64,000 bases of DNA from Cannabis sativa (Eukaryota > Streptophyta > Magnoliopsida > Rosales > Cannabaceae). The first letter of the stretch is position 1. The number at the start of each line of letters is the position of its first letter. The translations under genes and the position numbers were made by a program. Of the stretch, positions 1 to 15,714 are shown piece after piece. The DNA is taken from the NCBI RefSeq assembly GCF_029168945.1, contig NC_083601.1:39979660-40043659 (forward strand), in the 5' to 3' direction. The notes below the pieces were generated by a model that saw nothing but the letters and a program-made list of their open reading frames with translations, had not been told where the DNA came from and did no database searches.

Positions 1-1566
1 CAAGCAAAATCCTATTAGCCTAGCTAGATTTCTGTGTTGAAGCTTGGTCATCAAAAGGGCTTCATTCTTAAACTGTTCATCGGCTCCTTTTCCCATATTT
101 CCAGTAAGTCTTTTCACGGCAATTTCATGACCATTAGGGAGGGTACCCTGAAAATAAAATTCGGTGGGATAAGAACTACAAATATATAAGGCTTATAAAT
201 TATACAATTGAAAAATTCATCATAATATTTCAACCTTGTAAACTGCACCAAATCCACCTCTTCCTATCTTATTTTCATCCAAGAAGTTATTAGTGGCAGT
301 CCTAATTTCCTCCAAAGAAAACTGAAAAGTGTCGCCTCCTGAAATTTCTTCCCTAACTACATTCCAGATATAAAACTATTAAAGCTCTAGCCTCTAGCTA
401 TTACACTTTTTTTCTTTGAAAAAACCAAAAATGAATATGAAACATTCCTCAATCAATGGTCAAAATAAAATGAACAAAGCACTCAGATGATAAAATAATT
501 TTAATTTGAAAAAATGAATTCTTTTTACCACTGTCTTGCCGAACAGAGAGGTATTTCTTTATCTTCGTGACTTTCCTATTACGGAGGTAGAAAAAGCCAA
601 TCAAGAAGGCCACAATAGCCACACTAATTGGGAGAACAATAACAATAATTGTAATGGTTGAACCTTTTTCTTTTTCTTTTGCTGCTGGACAAAATATAAT
701 CTTATGGATTTTGTTAGTATTTCTTTTAGTTTTTAAGATAACAAAACGTATTACCAAATAAATTAAAAATGACTACCTGGTGGTGGAATTGGAGTGACAG
801 AAATTGAATTGTAGAAGGGGTAGAGCTCGAATCTAATGATGCAGCTGGGCAAGTAAACAGCCCCACCTCGTCTGCCGCCACAGCACCCTGGTATGAAACC
901 AATGGCGCTAAGCAAACACGTGTTGCAAAAAGAGGTTGGTGCATCTGATGAGCATTGTGCTAAGCTGTACAAAGTCTGCGAACTCGTGAAGTTCTCTTCC
1001 TCCGTCGCGTACTTCTTAGCCGACTCGGAACTAACGGCTTGGTCCGCCACTTTATTCAGAACATCTCCCAACAATTGGTTGAAGCGCTCCGCTTCCGTCA
1101 CATTCTGCACATTAGACAACGGTAACGCGGGCACGAGACCCGGCGATACTGAAGATCCGTCCTGGTACCGTATCCAGCACTCGTCGAACCAGATTATGGC
1201 TCCCTTTTCTAGTGGGCACCGCTTAAGTGCTTCTGTAGAAGCGTTTCTGACGCATTCTTGGCATACAGTAGCATTTATGTCTAAGCGGCATTGAAAATAG
1301 CCGGTAGAAGCGTCAGGAGTGTCTCTTGCGACGGTTGTTTGGTAGAAATCACCATCGTTGGTGGCGTTGGTGGTGAGATAGGAGAAGAGAAGATTGAGAT
1401 TGTTGAGGTAGGTACTGTTTTGGGTTAAAGTACTACCAGTCGAAGAATTTGAGCATGCGTGAGCGCGAAAAGTTGTTGTCGACTCTCCGATATGGATAAG
1501 AGAACTCGAACAGAGGGCGTGAGCCAAGATTACATAGAAAAACTTGGGACAAAATATTTTCATCAC
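1..1566 (-). CDS. CRK-a: cysteine-rich (DUF26) receptor-like kinase, 5' part, cut by window start
   Basis: This is the 5' part of a plasma-membrane receptor kinase. Exons read from splice signals: 777-1566, 529-684, 235-356, and 147 down to the window edge. Exon 1 starts at an ATG followed by a hydrophobic signal peptide, then two DUF26 domains; both C-X8-C-X2-C motifs are visible ([13 protein letters not shown] and [13 protein letters not shown]). Exon 2 encodes one membrane helix followed by a basic stop-transfer stretch. Exon 3 (122 nt, the same length as in CRK-b and CRK-c) ends at the glycine-rich loop. Exon 4 starts the N-lobe and runs off the window with no break. By family knowledge DUF26 kinases act in stress, redox and immune signalling; the ligand is unknown. 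Sure of family; function is inferred. Confidence 0.93.
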
Positions 1567-2499
1567 TTTTCCTCAAGAAGAAAGTAATAAAATTAAGAAA
1601 AAAAAAAGAAGAAAGTAATAAAAATCGCTCAAAGTGTATGTTGATCTAATTTTGATTCTGATTGGAGTTGAAGAGAAGCAGTTGATAATTGAATTTTTAA
1701 CTTTAATAAGCTGAGTCATCCGATGACCCAAAGTCATTAAAGATATTTTGTCCCATCCACTTACGCAGAATGCCAGATGGAAAATTAAAAACTCCAACAG
1801 TTGACTAGATCAACAATAACAAGGACAATGACATTGACAAATTAATAATTTTTGTGACTAGTTACAAAATCAAAGTTATAGTTCAATTTATTTAAAATGA
1901 TCGTTTTAATAAATAAGTTGTAATACTTTACAAATTTTAGCTTATGATCGTTTCAATTTGTTTTAATGATTGTTTTAATTTTTTTTATTTTTCAATTTAA
2001 AAATAATTTTTTTATATATATATTTTTTACAGAATTTTATAAAAATTCTGATAGTAACTAAGGAAGCAATTTAAATCTCAATCAATATTCGTATACCAAC
2101 CAACATAGAAATTACCGGATAAACTACGGGAGTAACTAAATTGTAAATTTGAAAAAAAAATAAAAAGTAGTATATGTAGTAATTCTTCTTCTTCTTATTA
2201 TTATTATTGTATTTTTGTTTTTTTTTTTCTTTAATACATAAAATAAATTAAATGAATAAAATATTAAAAAATATAATATTTAAATTACCTAGAAAAAAAA
2301 TAGAATAACTTGTGAATAAATTAATCTTATGTAAAGATTTGAAGTAAAGAAGCTTATAGGATTGCTCCATATTTATTTAGTGCATGCCATACTAGTATTT
2401 TTTTTATAAATAATACTTTGATATTAAATATATATGATTCAATATTTAATTGTACGAATGAATACGATACGACACTTCATGAATTAAGATCTCTAGTTA

Positions 2500-2690
2500 A
2501 AAATTGGTATTCCATACTGTGTTAAATCTATTAAAGTTTAACACATCAACTAATTTAATTTTTATTAAATATGTTAACTAATTTTGTTGATTTTATTAGA
2601 GGTTTAATTTTATTATAAATAAAAAAGTAATTAACATGTCAAATTTTGATTGATTTAAGAGAGACATTGCTTTTTAACAAAAATCTTGAT
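2500..2690. repeat. Short palindromic MITE-like repeat, copy 1
   Basis: An imperfect palindrome of about 190 bp. The left arm contains GTTTAACACATCAACTAATT and the right arm an inverted related sequence around AATTAACATGTCAAATTTTG. A second, better preserved copy lies at about 48065-48245. Two dispersed copies of the same hairpin-forming sequence suggest a small non-autonomous DNA transposon. Exact ends and target duplication were not resolved. Confidence 0.55.
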
Positions 2691-3178
2691 TCACACTTCA
2701 TATGGTATTAAGACACTACTAGATCGTTAGGGCTTTAATAAAGCTAAAGTGGCCTCATCGTAATTAATTTTCTTTTTATATAGATTTAATCACATAAAAT
2801 ACAACCATTATATATTTATTTTTTAAAAAAGAATACAATATATATAGGGTATACATAAACAATTACGTTTTTTTTTTGATAAATTTAATCACACCATACG
2901 TCACTTGGCTTGGCCCTCCCACTTGACAAGCTCTTTAAACAACCCTATTTTTCTTTAGAGTTGCCCTCATCAATTCTCCTTCTCGATGTGGAACATTGAC
3001 GTATGATAGGAAATTAACAAACTTAAGTTTATCTCTCTATTGTTTTTTTTTTTAAAAAAAAAATAATAAGTCTATCTCTCTATCTACCCTACCAAATCCA
3101 GTATATATATTTTTAATTATTTTCTTGAACAATGAACCGTATAGCCTTTGAATAATAATTAATATATATTTATTAGGA

Positions 3179-3566
3179 AGAGTGCTACTGTCAACCTCCT
3201 GTTACAATTTGTTAGTCAACTTTTACGTCTGAAAATATATGTCAGAATATTTATTTTCAATTTTTTTTTTTCACGACGGTGTTTGTTATGCTTACAACAT
3301 CATTCATGTAAATTTTTGAAATTTTTTGAATAGTTTACAGTAGTACTGAGAATACGTTTGAAGTTTTTTGAACACGAGTGGTAAACTGAAATATCATGAA
3401 CTACTCTGTTTTAGGTACTATAAACTATTCAGAATTTTTCAAAAATTTACAGGGATGATACTATAACTATAACAAATATCGCTTAAAAATATTTCGACAT
3501 TGTCATTTCAAACGTAGAGATTGACTAAAAGGTTGTACTAAAAAATTGTAATTAACACTCCTCATT
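3179..3566. repeat. MITE-like element with long inverted arms
   Basis: The left arm (about 3179-3240) and right arm (about 3510-3566) are inverted relatives: GAGTGCTA at the left against an inverted GAGTGTTA at the right, each followed by ACAATTTGTTAGTCAAC-like sequence. Internal segments (about 3310-3355 and 3420-3460) are also inverted relatives around AAATTTTTGAAA. A hairpin-like non-autonomous DNA element is the best reading. Confidence 0.5.
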
Positions 3567-4218
3567 TTTTATAAAAATAAAACATAACATACCTGGAACA
3601 TAATTTTTATAAAAACTAAATAACATTAAAATTAGGTAACATGATATTTATTAAATTTAAAAAATGTGGGTTCTCTTAATTAATAATTTTTTCTAAAAAA
3701 AAGTATTAAGTTTCTTGTCAGCGAAAATAATTTTCCTATAATAATAAAATTCATTAATATAATATTATATTCAAAGTAAAATACATTAAATACAATTAAA
3801 ATTAACTAATATATAAGAATTTAAGAGTATTTTAGTTATATTAAAAACAAAAGTTGGACTTATATGTTAAAAGAAAAATTGGACTTCCTTCCAAAAAAAA
3901 AAATAAAAAAAATAATAATATATATTTAGACTAAAATGAGCTCTACCGATAAAACAAAAAATTTAAAATAATGTATAAAGGTAGGACGAAAATAATATAT
4001 AAACCATTTATTTGTCGATATAATAATAACTTGAAACCATGAAACGACACAATTGTTTAAGACTATTCTATATATGACTCGCCGTACGTGCATGACTAAA
4101 ACATCACGCTTAGAAAACTTATATAAATATGTTGCGAAAAATTATATTGATATCGAAACACACGTACGCAAATAAGCATAGATCTTGTTTAATATTTTAT
4201 TGTTTAAATACTATATAA

Positions 4219-7828
<3,610 letters not shown>

Positions 7829-9401
7829 GATTACTTTCGTTTAGCTTTTTCTCTTAGGATTTGATGAGTAATATCATTGCAAGTAATGAGTCCGGTGACG
7901 ATGAGGTGGTTATCAAGTTGCAACAACAGTACAAGGGAGTGGAGGAAAAGGACAATCTTTGCCCAGGCAGGGAGAACTAGTGGGTACTATGAACCAGTAC
8001 GACAATTAATGAATCAATTTAAGCAGGGTCAAAGTCAATCGTTGGTGGAGTTTTCGTCTTCTGGTGAGCCCCCACAAAAACTAATCAGAGTAGCTGATTC
8101 GTATCCTGTCCTGAGTCTTTTGGAAAAAAACAACTAGTAATTATAATTTGTAACTGTTTATAGTTATCCAAGTAATAAGATTGGTTGAAAATAAAAATAA
8201 ATGTAAGAAGATAATGTGTGAAAAAAGCCAAGTTTGAAAAAAACCATCCTCAGTCTAACGAAGATCGTGTGTGGGAAAAGCATGGTTGAAATGTCAATTT
8301 TTTTTTCGCTTGAGTGGTTGTGATGTGTGATTAAACTAATTGTTTGTTTCTAAGAGATAATATTTGCGTTTTGCACGATATGGACATCACTGATACAAAA
8401 TAATATGTTATTAGTAAAGCCTGAAGTGCGTTTGTCAATTAGAATTATAAATTCCTTACTGAGATGATTCTTTGAAAGTATGAGTAGTTAATTTGCACAA
8501 AGTTTGTATTTTTTTCTTTTATAAGCAATGAAAATTTATATATGTATACACTATTTTTTTTTTTTTCTGAAGAAAATATATTTATTAATTGTTATCTCTA
8601 GCTATTACTAAAGTTTGTGCTTATTCCATTTGTTTCTTTTTGTCTCATGATGTAACAATCAATATAATATATAATGTAAAATTACAGAGTAGTTGATCTT
8701 ATTTAATAGATATTATACACATGTACAAAATTACAAAATAATTACAATAATAATCTATTTTGTCAAATGTGATGGTCCCTATTATTCCTAATGACGGATA
8801 TTATTTATGCGCAATACTTTTCCAAGTTCATTAGAAAAAAAAATGTTGAATTTTACTAAATTATTTAGACAAATTATGCTCAATAATTTTCTTTTAAACC
8901 GTTCTAGATCTAGTATACTGTCTGGCATGTTGAACTTAAAACCATTGGTGTGCTTTAGCAATTAAACGAATAATGAGAATTGATCAGATTTTTCTGGCAC
9001 ATGACAAATCAACAACAGAGTAGTTGTTTAAACATTAGCTATTGCTACCTAAATATATTTCAAGTCATCTACACTGTGTGCACAAATATACAAGTTACAG
9101 ACTTTCAGTATCAAGGAAACAAGGCTTATAATTTCAACAGATCACGTCATGTTTCTGGTTTATGAAAGCATAAAGCTAATTTGGCATGCGGTTTGACTGT
9201 TTCAAGAAGAGATTTGCCAATCTAACTGTTGGACATATTTTTTTACTAATCATGTAAATTCTGTCTAGTCCAGCTAATGGATTCTTAAAATTACTATAAG
9301 AGATGTATAAATTGAAATTCTCTTCGAATAGACAACATATTTGAATAAAATATTTTCCTTTACATGCCATTATAAGTTTTTTGGCATGATACTCAATATA
9401 A
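7829..9401. other. Spacer holding the CRK-b promoter
   Basis: No gene is supported. The first part (about 7830-8480) is homologous to the sequence upstream of CRK-c (about 12770-13200), so the promoter was duplicated with the gene. A small plus-strand open frame at 7877-8137 lies inside this promoter and is not kept in the CRK-c copy. The remainder is AT-rich, with the CRK-c 3' flank at the right end. Confidence 0.7.
8027..8038 (-). promoter_or_regulatory. Paired W-box cores upstream of CRK-b
   Basis: On the minus strand the sequence reads TTGACTTTGACC, two TTGAC cores back to back, about 200 bp upstream of the CRK-b start codon. TTGAC(C/T) is the WRKY transcription factor binding core. A matching pair sits upstream of CRK-c. 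Binding itself is inferred. Confidence 0.55.
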
Positions 9402-12400
9402 TCATCTTGGCAGAAATTCAGTAACAGTCATCCCAATATTGACCGATAAACTATCAGTTGGGTTCAATTCGTGGTCACTGTGAAGTCCACTCGAAATGAA
9501 AGCGGGTCGTTCAGGTTGAGAAAGGCTGGGAACTTCACTTTTGAGCGTTGAAACAACAGATGACATGGAAGGCCTCAAGTTTGCATCTTCTTGAACGCAC
9601 AATAAAGCAATCTGTATGTATCTCATAAATTCATGAGGAGTACATGAATCTTTCAAGTACGGATCCATCAGATCCAACACTTTCTTTTCATTCCATAATT
9701 GCCAAGCCTGTATTATAAATGTATGCAGAGAGGTTAATTATGAATTTAAGGGTAAATTGTTTTTTTGAGAGGGAATGTTTACAAAAATCAATCATGTTTA
9801 AGCCACATAAACCTTACATATGCTACGAGACCTGCTGTACGATCCCCAATATGAAAGCTAGAGTTCTTTCTACCACTTAAAATCTCAAGCAACAGAATTC
9901 CAAAGCTGTAAACATCGGACTTTATAGAATATAATCCTTCCATAGCATATTCAGGAGCCATGTAACCACTGTGATCCCACAAGCAAGGGGAGAAATGAAG
10001 ATAATAAAAATTTAAAGATTTATATGTAGTTAGTTAGATTTATATATATATATTTATATAAGCATCTAATGATAATGATAATTAGTATTAGGGCCGTTCC
10101 AGAGTGAATTAAATTTTGAAACTTACTAAGTACCAACAATTCTTATAGTGTTTCCTTGTGTTTGTTCTTGGCCAAACATCCTTGCCATGCCAAAATCGGA
10201 TACTTTAGGAGACATATTTCTATCTAGTAATATGTTGCTAGCTTTTAAATCACGATGTATAACTTTTAGCCGAGAATCTTCATGCAAATATAGAACTCCT
10301 CTAGCAATGCCTTCGATTATGTTGCATCTTATTGACCAATTCAACTGGGACTGTTTCTTGGGGTCTGCATGAGGAAATATGTTGAAAACATGGACAAATG
10401 AGTAGTAGAGTAGTAATATTAATTACATATAGATTCCATCCAAATAGTAAAATTAATGTGTGTAGCTGTACTAACCAAATAAAAAATAATCAAGGCTTTT
10501 GTTGGGAACGTATTCATAGACAAGTATTTTCTCATCTCTTTCCAGGCAAAATCCCAAAAGCCTTGCCAGATTTTTGTGCTGGAGCTTGGCTACCAGCACA
10601 ACCTCATTCTTAAACTCTGCTGCACCTTGTCCTGAGCTTTTGGACAGTCTCTTCACAGCTATTTCTCGTCCATCTAAAAGCACTCCCTTAAAAAAAAATG
10701 AAAGAAAAAAACATGCTTACTAAGGGCAATATCTGTAAGTATTTTCCTCACAATAGTTTGAGTTTTCATTTATTCTCAATTTCATCTAAAATCTGTTTCA
10801 GTACACTAGTGCATACCTTGTAAACATCACCAAATCCACCTTTACCTAGCATATTATCATCAGAAAAATTGCTTGTTGCAGTTTCAATGCTCTTAAAATT
10901 GAACTGCAAGGACTCGACATCATTCGTTAAGTCATTCGCTGCAGTAGTTCAACCAAAAGAAAATTATGAAAAAAAAATGAGAAATGGTAAAGAGTATTAA
11001 TTAGTACTTTGTAATGTCTAATATTATTATTAGGGTAATTAAATATCCAATCTCACATATTTTACTTTAATTAAAAGTATAAAGAACTACTAATCAAGCA
11101 TGTCGTCTACCCTGTAGCACTGCTAAAAAAAAATAGAGTACAGATACAGAGCCGATTAAAATAATAATAAATTAGTGCAATAGTACACTTGGCAAATTAC
11201 CGTTATCTTGGGTTACTATAGTATTATAATTATTTCTTGCTCTCATGCGATGGACATAGCAGCAAATGACAAGTAGAAAGGTGGCAACAACAACTGGGAC
11301 CACAACGGAAATTACAATCACTACCGATGATGTTTTGGTCTTTCCTGCGCACATACATAATAATAGCCACAATTTCACTATTTTGTATATGGTAAACTAT
11401 TTAGGCGAGATTTCGTCAATGATAAATATCAAAGATTTAATTATTAACGCAATAACAAGGGTTAATGTTGCTCACTAAGAATTTTTATTTTTTTTTTGCT
11501 AAAAGTTGCTCACTAAGAATTTAATTGCAAAAGCTCAAGTTCTTTTTAAAGTTACAAATTTACAGCATTTCGGCTTTACTCAAATTGTGCTGTGTGCTAC
11601 AAAACTCTATTTATATGTGGTTGTGGGCTCTTTATTTAATAAAGAGAGCTAATGACATTATTTTTCCAAAACGCACGTTAAATACATAATTTACATGAAA
11701 GAAAGCTAGAGAAACGTGATGAGTGAGCTTTTAAATACAGGCACTAAATTTTTCATACCCAGCAAGCAACCCTGAGTGGCCATGTCTAGGGCTGATATGG
11801 GTTCTAACTTCTAATTACCCGAGACGCTAGTCTCAGACTAAATAATTTCATTGCTGATCATATTTTTATAAAACGAAAAATGTCTTATTTTTATAGAAAA
11901 AATAAAATTAATTATGGAAAAAAAAAGATACCATTTGAACTCGATGTGAAACTTGGAGGCAGCGACGGTTGTGGTGTGGGTGGCGGTGGCGGAGTTGTTG
12001 AGTTTTGATTGTAAAAGGGATAGATCTCGTACCTAACATTACAACTAGGAAACAGAACTCTTCCCCCAAGTTTTCCAGAGCAGCATATAGGAAGTCTTCC
12101 GATGGCATCAGAAAAACATCTACCGCAACTTGAGGCGTTCAGGTCCGGTGTACACTGCACGAGGGTGTACAACCTGTTCAATCCTACAACGTCGAATTCT
12201 TTAGTCGCGAACTTTTTATCCCCTTGCCGGCCTCTTGCTGCCTCAGCCGCTGCCATCTGGATGGCCCCGACCAGTAAGTTGAACCGGTATATGTCAGTAC
12301 TAACGTTAGCGGTGTTATAAAGAGAGACTCTCGGGCGTTCATATACGGTGCCGAAGAACGAGCGGTTGGAGTAGCGCAATTGGCACTCGTCGTACCATAT

Positions 12401-12757
12401 CATGGTCTCCTTCTGCACAGGGCACAGCTTGACGACGTCTTTAACGGCGGACGTCACGCAGTCACGGCAGGCGGTCGTATTGACGTCTCCGCGACAAAGG
12501 AAGCTGCCGTAGACGGGGGAGGAGGAGCCTTCACCGGCGCTGGTGTTAAGGGATTCGCTGGAGGCATTGGAAGAAAGGGATGAGAGGAGGTTTCTGAGAT
12601 TAATTTGGTAGACACTGTTAGGTGTGTAAGTGGTGTCGTTGGTGCAATTGTGGTAGAGGTAAGTTGGAACAATAGCTCCTACGCTAAGCCCAATCGATGT
12701 GATTAGTAACGACGAAGCCAACAACAGGGTATTTGGGAATTTTGTGGAAATTAGCAT
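9402..12757 (-). CDS. CRK-c: cysteine-rich (DUF26) receptor-like kinase, complete, 665 aa
   Basis: Seven exons: 11932-12757, 11201-11344, 10817-10938, 10476-10686, 10127-10364, 9818-9968 and 9402-9707. The total is 1998 nt, in frame. Exon 1 is exactly as long as in CRK-b (826 nt) and nearly identical in the signal peptide and first DUF26 domain. The motifs are [13 protein letters not shown] and [13 protein letters not shown]. The membrane helix is in exon 2. Kinase marks: GKGGFG, AVKRLS Lys (about 376), HRDLKASN Asp (about 473), DFG (about 491) and APEYAM. The C-terminus ends TEFLPR. Divergence from CRK-b is greatest in the second DUF26 domain and in exons 2, 3 and 7. An intact, presumably active receptor kinase of unknown ligand. 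Confidence 0.95.
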
Positions 12758-13439
12758 AATTATTTTTGTTTAGCTATCTGTGCTTTGATAAGCTCACAAA
12801 AGATGAGTGGATAAGTTTTTTTGATGTTTAGATGAGTGGATAAGTTGATGATCATTTTTCTTTCATATGATTTGGTCAGCAATATAATAGCTAATAATTA
12901 AGGAGATCGATGAGGCTTTTATCTCTGTTACAAGATTTGTAAAAGTGAGCGTAGTATAGCAGGTAATGTTTGCCCCAGGCGAGGGGAATTATTTGGTACG
13001 AGAATTAATGAATCAATGAAAGCAGGGCTAAGTCAAGTCAACTGATGATGAGGGAGAAAAGTCCGAACTACTGGATAAAAAAGAAGAAAAGAAATTCGGA
13101 TTTAGCACGATGTGGACATCACTCATACAAAATTATAAGTTATAGTTATTACTGAAATGCTTCACTAGAATTATAAATTAGAGTAGTTTGCACAAAGTTG
13201 TATTATTATCTTTTTCCCTTTTTTTTTTGAAAATATATAATTATGTAAAATTTTATAGTACACTCTCCAAAAATATTAGTTTGGTACAGTACTTATTTGT
13301 TTGGGTATCTAAAAAGACTAAGCAAATTGAATATAGGAAGTTGTTGGGAGAAAAAAAAAATTATTTAAGGGTTTGATTGTCATAATAACATAAACTTGTT
13401 AAATAAGAAAAATTAAACTTTAGCCATTTATGGGGGAGC
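12758..13439. other. Spacer holding the CRK-c promoter
   Basis: The first roughly 450 bp are homologous to the CRK-b upstream region; shared blocks include ATTAATGAATCAAT and TGTGGACATCACT or close variants. No gene is supported. The right end reaches an inverted-repeat element at 13440. Confidence 0.65.
13032..13041 (-). promoter_or_regulatory. Paired W-box cores upstream of CRK-c
   Basis: On the minus strand the sequence reads TTGACTTGAC, two W-box cores in direct repeat about 275 bp upstream of the CRK-c start codon. They lie in the same homologous promoter block as the pair at 8027-8038, so the pair has survived promoter divergence. Confidence 0.5.
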
Positions 13440-14163
13440 CAAATCTTCTGTCTCAATTTTTTCCTATCTCTCCACCCCAATCCAATTAAAATGCTCTATC
13501 TCAATTAATTTAAAATGTATATCCCTTTTTTGATAGAGTTAATATATTTAAAGAATATTTTATTTTACCATTAATTTCTTCTCATGGGACTTTTTTTTTT
13601 GGTTAAATGTTCTTTTCATACTTTTTTTATTTAAAAAAAATAATAATAATAGAGACACTTGAATAAAATAAAATGAATTCCGTTAAACAAAAAGAAGAAG
13701 AATAAAATAAGATTTTAGTTAAAAAATAATATAATTTATAAAAAAATAGACCTATTTCTTTTATTTCAGATTTTTTTATTAAGAATCTTCTTTTTTTCTT
13801 AAAAAAATTAAACTGGTGTTATCTTTAATATTTTTTAAATATTAATATTAATAATATATTATTTTTTAAATGTATTAGTATTAAATATTAATAATATTAA
13901 TTCCTTCAAAAAAATATTAATAATATTAATAATATTATTTTTTAAGAATCTTCTTTAATATTAATAATATTAATATTATTTTTTAATAATATATTAATAT
14001 TAATAATATATTAGGTAAAATTTAATTTATTCAAGTAAATATATTAACTCTCTCTATTTTAGAAAGAAAAATATATTTGTTAGAAAATATACATTTAATT
14101 GAGGTGAAGCATTTTAATTGGATTGGGATAAAGAAATAGGAAAAAATTGAGACAGAAGATTTG
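13440..14163. mobile_element. Non-autonomous DNA element (MITE) with inverted repeats of about 100 bp
   Basis: The left end starts CAAATCTTCTGTCTCAATTT and the right end is the inverse of the same sequence. Homology of the arms continues inward through sequences related to TCCAATTAAAATGCT and to TTAATATATTTA. The centre is nearly pure A/T (ATTAATAATATT repeats) with no coding capacity. I could not find a clear target-site duplication, so the superfamily is open. Confidence 0.7.
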
Positions 14164-14483
14164 ATATCCATTAAATTGGCTAATACTAGGTATAACCACA
14201 TTTTCCTTCACTGCATGCTTTTTACTTACTTAAATATAAATACACATATAATAATTTACTTTGAGGGAACATATCCATACATTCAATTTAACTCTCAATT
14301 CTCTTTCAAAATTAACTCTCAATTCACTTTATCTCTTTTAAACCTCACCATAATTATCTTACAAGAATTAATTTTAGACTTCATGTAATACTCTAAGGTT
14401 TAATAACAAGATTAGCAATCCTAAGAGATGCCCATAAGTTGGCCAAGTGGTGGTGCATGTAGGTGGCATGCTGATGCTTAGTT

Positions 14484-15666
14484 TGTTAGAAATAATAGAG
14501 AGATTACAATGGAAGAATAAAATAAGATGAATAAAAGACTAAGACAATTACAACTCTAAAAAAAATATTACAAGGATAATATATTAAATAAAGAGTTACA
14601 ATTCCAAAGCACAAAATACAAATAAAAGAAAAGAGTTACAACTCAAAACTCAAAGATACAAGTAAATGTAAACTATATAAAAGCATATGTATATAATAGT
14701 GTATATATATATGATATAGAATATATATATAATAGATGATGATATATAGTAAAGAAATAAAGAGTGTATATATAGTATGTATATATAATATATATAGTAC
14801 TATATAGTTAATATATAAATATATGATAGTATATATATAGGAGTGTTTAGAGGAGAACAAGAAAACAATATAAAACTTGAGAATAGAACAAAAAAAAGAA
14901 AGAAGAACAAACACCCAAAGTGGAGATGGGGATCACCAAAAGCTTGAACAAAGTTTCTACACCTTTGTCCAAGAAGATTATTTCTCCCTCTATAAAACAC
15001 TTAGGGCTTTGTGAAAATACTTCTAGGAATTATCAAGCCTTAGAACTCTCTAGCTTTGTGTTTGAAAGATAGAAGAGAAGAGTGTGTCTCAAAGGGTGAA
15101 CCAAGACCTCTATTTATAGTGTTTAGGATCACAAACTTTGAAATTCAAACATCACACACCCAATGGCTGTTACCAGTTCTTAATGGGGTGTAAATGGAAT
15201 TAAATGGGTGATTTGGAGGTTATGGGAGTTGTTCAAAGCCATCCCAATAGCAAAAAACGTTCTACTATTAATGCTGAAAAATAGTAACTAGTTACTAGTT
15301 ACTAAATTTTTCAGCTTTTGCAAATAACACTCCAACATATTCCAAACCATTCCCACTTTATTTTATATCACTTATACACATTATAAATGATAAAATTCAA
15401 TCCCCAACAACTATATTTGAATTATAGTTTTTGAATTTCAAAAATTAAGTTGTGTAACCACTCTTTACACACTTAATTAGTGATCATGTGGAAGTTACAA
15501 AATATTAACTCCACCTCTTATATGTTACAACTATATGTAACTCCCAATCACATAATATTGTGATTATTACATGCATATAATTCCCAATTATATTATATGT
15601 AATAATATATATAACATATCACAATTTTAATCTTAAACATTATATTATATAATAAATAATATAATA
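14484..15666 (-). mobile_element. Probable solo LTR of an LTR retrotransposon, minus orientation
   Basis: Read on the minus strand, a promoter-like CTATAAATAG box (about 15110-15120) is followed by a transcript-leader-like region, and the segment ends ATTTCTAACA at 14484. It is flanked by TAGTT at 14479-14483 and at 15667-15671, a 5-bp direct repeat typical of LTR elements. No gag-pol or second LTR is next to it, so I read it as a solo LTR of about 1.18 kb. The outer 5' end would be TA rather than TG, as in the LTRs at 37158-44057. The 5-bp match in AT-rich DNA could be chance. Confidence 0.45.
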
Positions 15667-15714
15667 TAGTTTGTATGCAGTAGCATTTTCATAAATATCT
15701 TCAATATTGTTCGG

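Larger units (their letters stand above)
1567..4218. other. Intergenic spacer between CRK-a and CRK-b, with two MITE-like elements
   Basis: AT-rich spacer holding the promoter side of CRK-a and the 3' side of CRK-b. No coding signal is seen. Two inverted-repeat elements (about 2500-2690 and 3179-3566) are listed separately. The rest is A/T runs and low-complexity sequence. Confidence 0.7.

Noticed and set aside
893..1294. Plus-strand open frame opposite CRK-a exon 1
   Set aside because: It is an antisense shadow of the DUF26 coding exon; same cause for plus-strand frames at 7076-7654, 7158-7445, 12102-12320, 12380-12583, 23225-23464 and 46453-46782.
7877..8137. Plus-strand open frame of 86 codons upstream of CRK-b
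   Set aside because: It lies in the duplicated CRK promoter, is not preserved in the homologous CRK-c promoter and has no family features.
14636..15000. Tyr/Ile-rich open frames on the minus strand
   Set aside because: They come from TATA-rich low-complexity DNA inside the probable solo LTR.
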